Source: Mariprofundus sp.
GTDB taxonomy: Bacteria; Pseudomonadota; Zetaproteobacteria; Mariprofundales; Mariprofundaceae
Assembly (NCBI GenBank): GCA_021772845.1
Contig: JAJFLF010000104.1
Coordinates: forward strand, 1 to 6,904
DNA length: 6,904 nucleotides
Reading direction: 5' to 3'
The first letter of the stretch is position 1. Every line of letters begins with the position of its first letter. The notes under the pieces were generated by a model. It had not been told where the DNA came from, made no database searches, and saw nothing but the letters and a program-made list of their open reading frames with translations. Below, in pieces: positions 1 to 6,477 of the stretch. Both the position numbers and the translations under genes were made by a program.

Positions 1-714
1 GGTGATGCCACCATGCTTGGACTGCATGCATTAAGCCTGATTTTTTCCAAACCATGGCAGGGTAAACATTTCGTGCTGCAGCTCTATGCTCTGGGTGTTG
101 GTTCTTTGATAATCATTGTTGTCACCGGCGCATTTACAGGCATGGTCCTGGCTCTTCAGGGATATTATACTCTGGCCAAATTCGGATCAGAATCACTGCT
201 TGGCGCAGCTGTGGGCATGTCTATTATCAGAGAACTTGGCCCTGTGCTTGGTGCCTTTATGATTATCGGGCGAGCAGGTTCCAGTATTACCGCTGAAATT
301 GGTATCATGCGTGTTACAGAGCAGACCGATGCCCTGGAAATGATGGCTGTTAACCCAAAACGCCGCATTCTACTACCCCGTATTGTGGCGGTAATCATCG
401 CCGTACCTCTACTCGTTGCTATCTTTGATGTTGTAGGTATTGGATCCGGTTATATCATCGGTGTGGAAATGCTCGGTGTAAATCCGGGCGCCTATATCGC
501 TGAATTGATTGCTAAAGTCAGCATGCATGATATTTATGGTGGTTTGGTTAAATCACTCGTGTTTGGTTTTCTGATCGGCATGATCTGTACCTATATGGGT
601 TACCGAGCCACCCCCACAACTGAAGGTGTCGCAGAAGCAACAACACAGGCAGTGGTCATCTCATCGGTCTGCGTACTGGTTGTCGATTATATTTTAACAA
701 CCTTTTTCCTGTAG
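1..714 (+). CDS. mlaE: MlaE, phospholipid ABC transporter permease (5' partial)
   Basis: Inner-membrane permease of the Mla system, which with MlaF (ATPase) and the MlaD ring moves phospholipid between the inner membrane and periplasmic MlaC to keep the outer membrane asymmetric. The frame is open to the window edge, and the codons before the first ATG at 13 read GDAT, continuing into MLGLHAL; this aligns with the family segment GRAGLMLFNAL that lies about 20 residues into E. coli MlaE. The ATG at 13 is therefore internal, has no ribosome binding site, and the true start is upstream. Family hallmarks seen: QLYALGVGSLIIIVVTGAF leading into GMVLALQGY, RELGPVLGA, GRAGSSITAEIG, TEQTDALEMMAVNP, and a C-terminal segment PTTEGVAEATTQAVV followed by a last hydrophobic helix. 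About five hydrophobic segments are visible in 237 residues (full-length family about 260). It is first in a run mlaE-mlaD-mlaC; mlaF is expected to the left. Confidence 0.95.
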   Translation, partial: GDATMLGLHALSLIFSKPWQGKHFVLQLYALGVGSLIIIVVTGAFTGMVLALQGYYTLAKFGSESLLGAAVGMSIIRELGPVLGAFMIIGRAGSSITAEIGIMRVTEQTDALEMMAVNPKRRILLPRIVAVIIAVPLLVAIFDVVGIGSGYIIGVEMLGVNPGAYIAELIAKVSMHDIYGGLVKSLVFGFLIGMICTYMGYRATPTTEGVAEATTQAVVISSVCVLVVDYILTTFFL

Positions 715-750
715 AGACACGAAAAGCAAACGATGAAAACTCACAATAAT

Positions 751-769
751 TTATATATTGAAAATATAA
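751..769 (+). other. AT-only inverted repeat between mlaE and mlaD
   Basis: The 73-base mlaE-mlaD gap contains a very AT-rich patch in which TATATT (754-759) is mirrored by AATATA (763-768) around a GAA loop; alternatively TTATAT (751-756) pairs with ATATAA (764-769). The hairpin would be weak because it is all A-T pairs. It lacks the GC stem and U-tract of an intrinsic terminator. It could be an RNA processing site, part of a promoter, or chance in AT-rich spacer; the sequence does not decide. Confidence 0.2.
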
Positions 770-787
770 CAGCAACTGGAGAAACGT

Positions 788-1237
788 ATGCAAGCGTATA
801 GACGTGTTGAAATGACGGTAGGTGTTTTTGTTATTGTCGGGCTACTCGCCATTAGCTGGTTAGCTATCAAAGTAGGACAAGTCGGAGGCATCGGCGAAAG
901 CGGTTACAAACTCATTGCCAATTTCGATGATGCCGGCGGTGTGCGTAAAGGCAGTGATGTAATGATGGCTGGCGTGGCTATCGGGCGTATCGACTCGGTC
1001 ACACTTACCGATAATGATCATGCCACTATGATATTACGCATCAATCAGGGTGTGGAGATCACTGAAGATGCATTCGCTTCTGTACGCACCAAAGGTATTA
1101 TTGGTGACCGCTACATCAGAATTTCTCAGGGCATGGAAGAAACCAGCCTGAAGCCAGGCAGTGAAATTGAAGAGACTGAATCAGCCATTAATATTGAGGA
1201 CTTGATCAGCAAGTACATTTTCAGCGGTAAGGAGTAA
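788..1237 (+). CDS. mlaD: MlaD, MCE-domain phospholipid-binding subunit
   Basis: Membrane-anchored MCE protein that in the known Mla system forms a hexameric ring on MlaE and passes phospholipid to and from MlaC. The 149 residues show a short cytoplasmic N-terminus, one transmembrane helix (about 11-29, VGVFVIVGLLAISWLAIKV), then a single MCE domain (about 38-118) with FDDAGGVRKGSDVMMAGVAIGRI and the pore-loop region TKGIIGDRYIRI. Two isoleucines (104-105) stand where E. coli MlaD has a Leu-Leu pair lining the pore. The end ESAINIEDLISKYIFSGK matches the family helix SAMVLEDLIGQFLYGSK, so the core is complete; the roughly 30-residue acidic/Pro-rich tail of E. coli MlaD (183 aa) is absent. The start is supported by GGAGA at 778-782, five bases before the ATG. 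It lies 73 bases after mlaE and 78 before mlaC. Confidence 0.95.
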   Translation: MQAYRRVEMTVGVFVIVGLLAISWLAIKVGQVGGIGESGYKLIANFDDAGGVRKGSDVMMAGVAIGRIDSVTLTDNDHATMILRINQGVEITEDAFASVRTKGIIGDRYIRISQGMEETSLKPGSEIEETESAINIEDLISKYIFSGKE

Positions 1238-1261
1238 AGATTCCACTTCGGATCCCTTATG

Positions 1262-1267
1262 TATAAT
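1262..1267 (+). promoter_or_regulatory. Candidate -10 element upstream of mlaC
   Basis: A perfect TATAAT lies 48 bases before the mlaC ATG in the mlaD-mlaC gap. No good -35 is present at 15-18 bases: the best is ATTCCA at 1240-1245 (16-base spacer, three of six matches). TG lies directly beside the hexamer rather than one base further upstream, so it is not a proper extended -10. It could give mlaC, a stoichiometrically abundant periplasmic carrier, extra transcription, but chance is a real alternative. Confidence 0.25.
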
Positions 1268-1304
1268 CATAGATTCAGCATCACAGTGTTAAGAAACAAC
1301 GAAC

Positions 1305-1310
1305 AAGGAG
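1305..1310 (+). promoter_or_regulatory. Ribosome binding site deciding the mlaC start
   Basis: AAGGAG sits five bases before the ATG at 1316. It selects that ATG over the in-frame upstream ATG at 1259, which has no Shine-Dalgarno sequence and would add 19 residues ahead of a clear signal peptide. Confidence 0.85.
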
Positions 1311-1315
1311 TTCAC

Positions 1316-1927
1316 ATGAAAAAAATCCAACTTATTCTCACCATGATGATCAGCATGCTTTTTTCCATGCCTGCATGGGCTGAAGTTGATAGCCCCAAAG
1401 GTGTTGTTGAAAGCACCATTACGCTGATGATCAAAATCCTCAATGATCGTGAAGATAAAACCATTATCTCAAGCAAAGATCGTGAAGCTATCCGCGACAC
1501 TGTTGAAGGTCGCTTCGACTATCAGAAGATGGCCATGCGCAGCTTGGGCAAGCCGTGGAAAAAGTTAGGAAAAGATGAGAAACTGCACTTTACCGAAGTG
1601 TTTCGTGATCTACTGGAACGCTCATATGGTAACCGCTTGAGTGAATACAATGGTCAGACAGTAGTCTTTGCTGATGCCATCATTAAAAAGAAAAAGGCAC
1701 TGGTTAAATCCACCGTGGTTGATGGCGCACGTGAAACCCCCGTCGACTACAAACTACATCAGACCAAAAGTGGCTGGCAGGTTTATGACATCCGCATTGA
1801 GGGCACCAGTATGGTGCGCACCTTCCATCAGGACTTCAAATCCACGCTGAGCAGCGGTGGTTATAAAGAACTGGTTATCGCACTGGAAAAGAAAGTTGCT
1901 AAATTAAAAGCCAAGGACCACAACTGA
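1316..1927 (+). CDS. mlaC: MlaC, periplasmic phospholipid-binding carrier
   Basis: Soluble periplasmic shuttle (Ttg2D/Tol-Tol-Ttg2 family) that carries phospholipid between the outer-membrane MlaA complex and the inner-membrane MlaFEDB complex. The product is 203 residues, close to E. coli MlaC (211). It begins with a typical Sec signal peptide: MKK, a hydrophobic core ILTMMISMLF, then MPAWA, with predicted cleavage after Ala22 (AWA then EVD). Family features seen in the mature part are an N-terminal helical stretch containing GRFDYQKMAMRSLGKPW, then FRDLLERSYGNRLSEY, a beta-rich stretch with VDYKLHQTKSGWQVYDIRIEG, and a final helical segment ending in a lysine-rich tail. The start is fixed by AAGGAG and the signal peptide. 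Its TGA stop (1925-1927) overlaps the CTG start of the next gene, implying translational coupling. Confidence 0.95.
   Translation: MKKIQLILTMMISMLFSMPAWAEVDSPKGVVESTITLMIKILNDREDKTIISSKDREAIRDTVEGRFDYQKMAMRSLGKPWKKLGKDEKLHFTEVFRDLLERSYGNRLSEYNGQTVVFADAIIKKKKALVKSTVVDGARETPVDYKLHQTKSGWQVYDIRIEGTSMVRTFHQDFKSTLSSGGYKELVIALEKKVAKLKAKDHN
1913..1917 (+). promoter_or_regulatory. Ribosome binding site supporting a CTG start at 1924
   Basis: AAGGA lies inside the last codons of mlaC, six bases before CTG (1924-1926), which itself overlaps the mlaC TGA (CTGA). This is the same geometry as the common ATGA overlap, but with C in place of A. No comparable site precedes the other in-frame candidate starts (CTG at 1975, TTG at 2002). 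Confidence 0.6.
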
Positions 1928-4900
1928 AGACGCCTAAGGCAACTGCCAAACCTGGCAGTATATTTTATCGCGCGCTGGCATCATGCCGGCGCGTAGTCCT
2001 TTTGCTGCTCTTTTTCATCACTGCCGGGGGAGCGTGGCTATATTGGAATTCACCCTCGATAGACTCAATACGACCAAGCATTGAAAGCTATCTACAGCAG
2101 GAGCTTGAACTCGATGAACTGCACTTGGGCGAACTATCATGGCATTGGACTGGATTTCTCTGGCTGGAACTCGATCAACTTGATTTTGCCAGCAAGCGTC
2201 AGGGTATCGCCTACCACGATGGCAGCGCCAGCGTCAGAATTCCACTTGCCTCGCTAATCGACGGTATCATTTCTCCCGACAAAATCCGCTTACGGCATGG
2301 CACACTGGATTTAGCCTTTGACAGCTCCAGTGCTCCGATCCTGCCCCACCAACTTATTCTCGAGAAAACAGCCATCAAATGGCGTATTCCTGTGCCACAA
2401 AGCAGCACAGATTGGCAAGGTGAATTAGCCAATGTAGATCTCATACTCAATGCGGATCATCGCAAACTCAAGGCCACCTCTCCTGAGCTTTCTCTATCAC
2501 TATTATGGGATGAGGATAACCTGCCTCAACAACTACAATTGCATTGCAAACATACAGACTGGCTTCCAGCTTCCATTCTCAAATATCTCAACGGATCTCC
2601 TGAAGCAAACATCACAGTTCGTCGTATCGGAAAAGTCGACTGGGACATCAACAGCTCCATATCCTCTGAGCAACCGATTACTATCACTCTAGCGCACAAC
2701 GCAAACACATATCAGTTCAATAAGCTCACAGGCGACCTTCAGATCAGCCTTCATAAAAACGCCTCTCAAGAAAGCAGAAACAGTTCGCTCAAGCAGATAA
2801 AAGTTCGTGATGTACAATGGTCGCTGGGTGATAATAGCATTCATGCGCAGGGTGAGTGGCAAGATGGAGCTTTACATTTAACAGCAGAATCTGAAAAACT
2901 GCCGATGCCATTGGTCTGGTCATGGCTTCAACCTCTTGGCGATGAAGACTGGCAACACTGGTTAAACTTAATGCAGCATGGTTCTGCCAACCAAGCCAGC
3001 GCTAAACTCTCACTCAACTGGCCAGAGCCTCTGCAAGGCTGGCCCGACAAAGAAGCTATCGAATCAATGCAGTATCAGGTGCAAGCCCAGCTTGAAAATG
3101 CCGACATTGCACTGGGGGTTTCCAACGGTTCCCTGCTCAACACACGTGCTTCCATTGATTTGGACCAAGATGCTTTGGTTGCGCACATTGAAGAGACCAC
3201 TCTGCCCAAGGCCTTGGGGCAATCCAGCGGCTCATTGCGTATTCCGCTGGATACACTTCTACTGCATATCACTGGCACTTCCAATGCTGATGTCGCCAAT
3301 CTATTGCGCTGGTTTGGACCATCCCAAGTTAACGCATGGAAATGGAATAAAGCGCGTGCCAATAGTCATTTTGAACTGTTATGGGACCCTAGCGAAGACA
3401 CTCCCAAAGAGGCCCGCATAACCCTTCATCCTGATGGAGAGTGGAATATCAATGTGCACAAATTTCCATTGCAGCTATCTCATGGAGAGGTGCAATGGGA
3501 ACAAAACAGAGGGCTTTCATTACAAAACATGAAGTTCTCCGGTGACCATATGAAGGGCACTTTTTCTTTTGATGCCGCAGCCCAGGCCAAGGTCTGGAAA
3601 ATAACGTCATTGCAAGCCAAAGGTACAAGTGATCTAGCCCCACTTGCAGCACACTTTCAGCTACCTATGGCCCATGCCAGCGGCACTATTAGCAGCAGCC
3701 TGAGTTATGATGGAGAGTGGACAGGTAAACTCGACATGACAAAAGCAAGTTGGAACCAGCTTTTGGGCTCCAATAAGAAAGTAGATGAACCGTTCTCTTT
3801 GCAATATCAAGGGCAATTGGACATAAAGAGCAAACTCCCCACCATTAAAATCAACAGACTCACCAGTACCGGCAACCACATCAAACTGCATGACGGAGCT
3901 GGCAACATCAACCGCTCTGGCCTACAACTGCAACTCAATGGCCTGCATACACCATCATTCAGCGGAAACCTGAAGATTGATATGCCATTTGATGACAACA
4001 TGGTGTGGAAAGTTGATGCCAAAGCAAGCTATCTCAATCGCAATGCGCTACCTGACACACTGGACCACTCTGAAAAGCTGATCGACAAAAACTGGTTATT
4101 GCGCGCAGATATTGATCGGTTTGACTGGGATGATGCACGCATGTCCGGTGTACACCTTCGCCTGGCCTCTGATAACAGTAGTCTCGGTGTCATGGAAGCT
4201 GCTCTGATTCATACATCGCAAATGGATATCATGGATGTTGATGCCCGTTTCACACTGCCGGGAGAAGGAAAGGTTGAACTGCGTAAATTCTCTGCCCGTT
4301 TTGAAAAACAGATTTTAACCATATCAGCCACCCTTTCACCCGAGATCGATGGTGGTATGCGCTGGAAAGGCTTTGCAGAACTGCATGGTGACTTTGGACA
4401 TTTGATGAACAAGGGTGGTCTGTCCAGCCGTTTTTTAGAAGGCGATGGGCATCTGCTCTTTTCAGGCCAGGGCCTCATATTGAAAGAACAACCCTGGTGG
4501 CAAGGTTTGGATGGCCGTTTACGTATGCGTGTTGATCAAGGGCGTATTCTTGAGGGGGGCACACTCACCACACTATTGTCCGCCATTAATCTAAGCCAAC
4601 TACCCGCACTGCTATTTGGCCAACGCAAAGACCTTACAGGACCCGGCATCATGTATGAGCGTTTGCAGATGGAAGCCATCATGCAAAATCAGACCATTCA
4701 TATCCGTAATGTTGCAATGCGTTCTAGCGCCTTTGACCTTGTAGGCCAGGGCAATATGAATGTAGAGAAAAACATCATCGACCTCTTTTTAATCGCCAAG
4801 CCGTTGCAGAATTTAGATGCACTACTCTCTAAAATACCACTGGTACGCGACCTTCTCGGCGGCAGATCACATAGTTTAATGCGCAAGGTATATCATCTTA

Positions 4901-5049
4901 GTGGCCCATTCACCGACGCCAAAGTAAAAGCAGTCCGGCCACGTGATGCCGGCCTGTCAGATTCTGGCATCATCGAACGATTGTTTAATATACCGAATAA
5001 CTGGTTTGGACCGGGCGAAAACAAGATACCCGTGCAAACTGGCAAGTGA
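1924..5049 (+). CDS. YhdP/AsmA-like envelope protein, CTG start proposed
   Basis: Large inner-membrane-anchored protein of the AsmA-like superfamily; E. coli relatives YhdP, TamB and YdbH are implicated in carrying phospholipid to the outer membrane. From CTG 1924 it is 1041 residues: a basic N-terminus with Arg22-Arg23, one membrane helix (about 24-41, VVLLLLFFITAGGAWLYW), then a long periplasmic region of alternating beta-strand-like segments. The last part (about 840-1010) matches the AsmA-like C-terminal domain: LLFSGQGLILK, GLDGRLRMRVDQGRILEGG, LLSAINLSQLPALL, IDLFLIAKPLQNLDALLSKIP followed by VRDLLGG, and LSGPFTDAKVKAVRP. It is shorter than E. coli YhdP (about 1266). The frame is open from 1903, but no ATG or GTG occurs before the helix. 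TTG at 2002 would remove the Arg pair and cut the helix, so CTG with AAGGA at 1913-1917 is the best start. It is tightly linked to mlaC by the CTGA overlap. Family assignment is firm; transport role is inference. Confidence 0.85.
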   Translation: MKTPKATAKPGSIFYRALASCRRVVLLLLFFITAGGAWLYWNSPSIDSIRPSIESYLQQELELDELHLGELSWHWTGFLWLELDQLDFASKRQGIAYHDGSASVRIPLASLIDGIISPDKIRLRHGTLDLAFDSSSAPILPHQLILEKTAIKWRIPVPQSSTDWQGELANVDLILNADHRKLKATSPELSLSLLWDEDNLPQQLQLHCKHTDWLPASILKYLNGSPEANITVRRIGKVDWDINSSISSEQPITITLAHNANTYQFNKLTGDLQISLHKNASQESRNSSLKQIKVRDVQWSLGDNSIHAQGEWQDGALHLTAESEKLPMPLVWSWLQPLGDEDWQHWLNLMQHGSANQASAKLSLNWPEPLQGWPDKEAIESMQYQVQAQLENADIALGVSNGSLLNTRASIDLDQDALVAHIEETTLPKALGQSSGSLRIPLDTLLLHITGTSNADVANLLRWFGPSQVNAWKWNKARANSHFELLWDPSEDTPKEARITLHPDGEWNINVHKFPLQLSHGEVQWEQNRGLSLQNMKFSGDHMKGTFSFDAAAQAKVWKITSLQAKGTSDLAPLAAHFQLPMAHASGTISSSLSYDGEWTGKLDMTKASWNQLLGSNKKVDEPFSLQYQGQLDIKSKLPTIKINRLTSTGNHIKLHDGAGNINRSGLQLQLNGLHTPSFSGNLKIDMPFDDNMVWKVDAKASYLNRNALPDTLDHSEKLIDKNWLLRADIDRFDWDDARMSGVHLRLASDNSSLGVMEAALIHTSQMDIMDVDARFTLPGEGKVELRKFSARFEKQILTISATLSPEIDGGMRWKGFAELHGDFGHLMNKGGLSSRFLEGDGHLLFSGQGLILKEQPWWQGLDGRLRMRVDQGRILEGGTLTTLLSAINLSQLPALLFGQRKDLTGPGIMYERLQMEAIMQNQTIHIRNVAMRSSAFDLVGQGNMNVEKNIIDLFLIAKPLQNLDALLSKIPLVRDLLGGRSHSLMRKVYHLSGPFTDAKVKAVRPRDAGLSDSGIIERLFNIPNNWFGPGENKIPVQTGK

Positions 5050-5073
5050 ATATCCAGCCAGACTTCTCACATA

Positions 5074-5116
5074 CTGATTCACCATTACTCTGTACCCTGA
5101 TTCGTTAACACGTTAA
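5074..5116 (+). promoter_or_regulatory. Repeats in the hemA leader, possible regulatory site
   Basis: The 78-base gap before hemA holds two copies of CTGATTC (5074-5080 and 5097-5103, 23 bases apart start to start) and, beside the second, a short palindrome TTAAC-AC-GTTAA (5105-5116) that also contains CGTTAA twice (5103-5108, 5111-5116). The palindrome ends 11 bases before the hemA ATG, where a bound protein or RNA fold could affect initiation. A weak sigma70-like pair, TTCTCA (5064-5069) and TACTCT (5086-5091) with a 16-base spacer, overlaps this area. No regulator is recognised, and such short repeats can be chance. Confidence 0.25.
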
Positions 5117-5127
5117 AGTTCTGCCCC

Positions 5128-6477
5128 ATGCGCATTTGCCATATTGGACTCAATCATAAAACAGCCCCCGTTGAACTTCGCGAGCGCCTGGCTGTGGCCG
5201 AAACAGATATTGCTGATATTCTGAATCAGCGCATTAAACACCCCGCCATTCGTGAGGCCGCACTGCTTTCCACATGTAACCGTGTAGAAATGACTGTGGT
5301 AACACATGACCCTGATGCTGCTATTGCTGCTGTACATGAATGGTTTGCTGCCACAGCAAATATGGATTTGGACAAAGTTTGTGAGCATCTCTATTCACAT
5401 ACTACCGATGCCGCCATTCGCCATCTGTTTTCCGTCGCTTCCGGATTAGACTCTCTAGTGTTGGGTGAACCACAAATTTTAGGCCAGGTTAAAACATCCT
5501 ATGAACACGCGTTGACTGCCGGCACGGCAGGGCATGTTCTGCATCGTTTGTATCAGTCCACCTTTGCTGCGGCAAAACGTGCACGCAGTGAAACAGGCAT
5601 TGGCAAACAATCCGTCAACATCTCCTCATGCGCAGTTGAATTGGCACGCCATATTTTTGGTGACCTGGCCGGAAAAACAGTATTGTTGATGGGTGCAGGT
5701 GAAATGGCAGAACTGGCCGCCCGGCACCTGCGCGGCAATGGTTGTACAGACATTCTGGTTGCCAATCGTACCCTGCAGCGAGCTCAAAACCTGGCATTGG
5801 AATTTGAAGGCCACGCACTAACCATGGAACAACTGCCTGAATATCTGGATGCGGCAGACATCATTCTCTCCAGTACTGGCGCCTCTACCTTTGTATTGCT
5901 ACCTGATGCCGTTCAGGCCGCCATGAAAAAACGTAAAGGCAAAGCCATGTTTTTAGTCGATATTGCTGTTCCTCGCGATATTGATCCGCGCATTGGTGAT
6001 ATTGATGGTGCCTATTTGTATGACATCGATGACCTGCAACAAGTTGTGCAGGGCAATATGGAAAACCGTCAACATGAAGCCGATCATGCACGCCTGTTAA
6101 TTGAAGAAGAAGCGCAATCATTCCTGCGCTGGTTAAAATCGCTGGAATCAGTGCCGTTGATTCGCACCATTCAACAGAATATGGATGCACGTCGTATCGA
6201 AGAGTTTGAAAAAGCCCAACGCTACATGAAAGACTTTAATGCCGAACAGCTGCAAGCAGTGGAGCAGTTCAGCCGCGCACTGATGAAACGTTATATGCAC
6301 CCGACGCTTAGAACACTGAAAAGCCTCCCTGATGATATTGAAGGAGATCTGCTGATGGGCGCAGCCAATCGACTATTCGATCTCGACAGCCCTGCAGCTG
6401 AATCGAAGGCCTCAAACGACACAACGATTACTGCGAAAGTCGCACATATTAAGGGGAATAATGAGCAATCGTCTTAA
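5128..6477 (+). CDS. hemA: Glutamyl-tRNA reductase
   Basis: Cytoplasmic NADPH-dependent enzyme that reduces glutamyl-tRNA(Glu) to glutamate-1-semialdehyde, the first committed step of the C5 pathway to 5-aminolevulinate, heme and other tetrapyrroles. The 449 residues open with MRICHIGLNHKTAPVELRER, the family N-terminus. LLSTCNRVEM carries the catalytic Cys50, and His99 in AAIRHLFSVASGLDSL matches the conserved active-site histidine. LVLGEPQILGQVK (about 110-122) follows. The NADPH-binding Rossmann motif is LLMGAGEMAE (186-195), with VANRT and FLVDIAVPRDIDP beyond it. The C-terminal dimerisation helices run from about 310 to 420, and the last 30 residues are a variable tail. The family N-terminus begins right at this ATG although the bases before it (CTGCCCC) hold no Shine-Dalgarno sequence, suggesting modest translation. 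The end overlaps prfA by 17 bases, the common hemA-prfA arrangement. hemA is 78 bases after an envelope gene, so it may have its own promoter. Confidence 0.97.
   Translation: MRICHIGLNHKTAPVELRERLAVAETDIADILNQRIKHPAIREAALLSTCNRVEMTVVTHDPDAAIAAVHEWFAATANMDLDKVCEHLYSHTTDAAIRHLFSVASGLDSLVLGEPQILGQVKTSYEHALTAGTAGHVLHRLYQSTFAAAKRARSETGIGKQSVNISSCAVELARHIFGDLAGKTVLLMGAGEMAELAARHLRGNGCTDILVANRTLQRAQNLALEFEGHALTMEQLPEYLDAADIILSSTGASTFVLLPDAVQAAMKKRKGKAMFLVDIAVPRDIDPRIGDIDGAYLYDIDDLQQVVQGNMENRQHEADHARLLIEEEAQSFLRWLKSLESVPLIRTIQQNMDARRIEEFEKAQRYMKDFNAEQLQAVEQFSRALMKRYMHPTLRTLKSLPDDIEGDLLMGAANRLFDLDSPAAESKASNDTTITAKVAHIKGNNEQSS
6451..6456 (+). promoter_or_regulatory. Ribosome binding site of prfA inside hemA
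   Basis: AAGGGG lies in the last codons of hemA, four bases before the prfA ATG at 6461. It supports that start and independent ribosome loading in addition to coupling through the overlap. Confidence 0.7.

Noticed and set aside
13..15. ATG at 13 as the true mlaE start
   Set aside because: The preceding codons stay open to the window edge and match family residues (GDAT before MLGLHAL), there is no ribosome binding site, and about 20 family residues would be lost.
733..801. 22-codon ORF in the mlaE-mlaD gap overlapping the mlaD start
   Set aside because: It has only a weak purine run before its ATG, an unremarkable sequence and no recognisable features; chance is sufficient.
1259..1315. Upstream in-frame ATG at 1259 as the mlaC start
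   Set aside because: It would put 19 residues before a complete signal peptide and has no ribosome binding site, whereas the ATG at 1316 has AAGGAG at the right distance.
1890..1930. A -1 frameshift making an MlaC-AsmA fusion instead of a CTG start
   Set aside because: A shift would have to occur between 1903 and the TGA at 1925, and no slippery heptamer is seen there; a good ribosome binding site and stop-start overlap explain the junction more simply.
2978..3421. 147-codon plus-strand ORF inside the AsmA-like gene
   Set aside because: It is entirely nested in the long coding frame, has no start signal, and its composition (many Pro, Cys, Trp) looks like an off-frame translation.
5050..5104. 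Intrinsic terminator after the AsmA-like gene
   Set aside because: No GC-rich stem followed by a T-run is visible in the gap, so termination here cannot be supported.
5113..5388. 91-codon minus-strand ORF across the hemA start
   Set aside because: It lies antisense to the strongly conserved hemA N-terminus and shows no family features; it is a shadow of the hemA reading frame.
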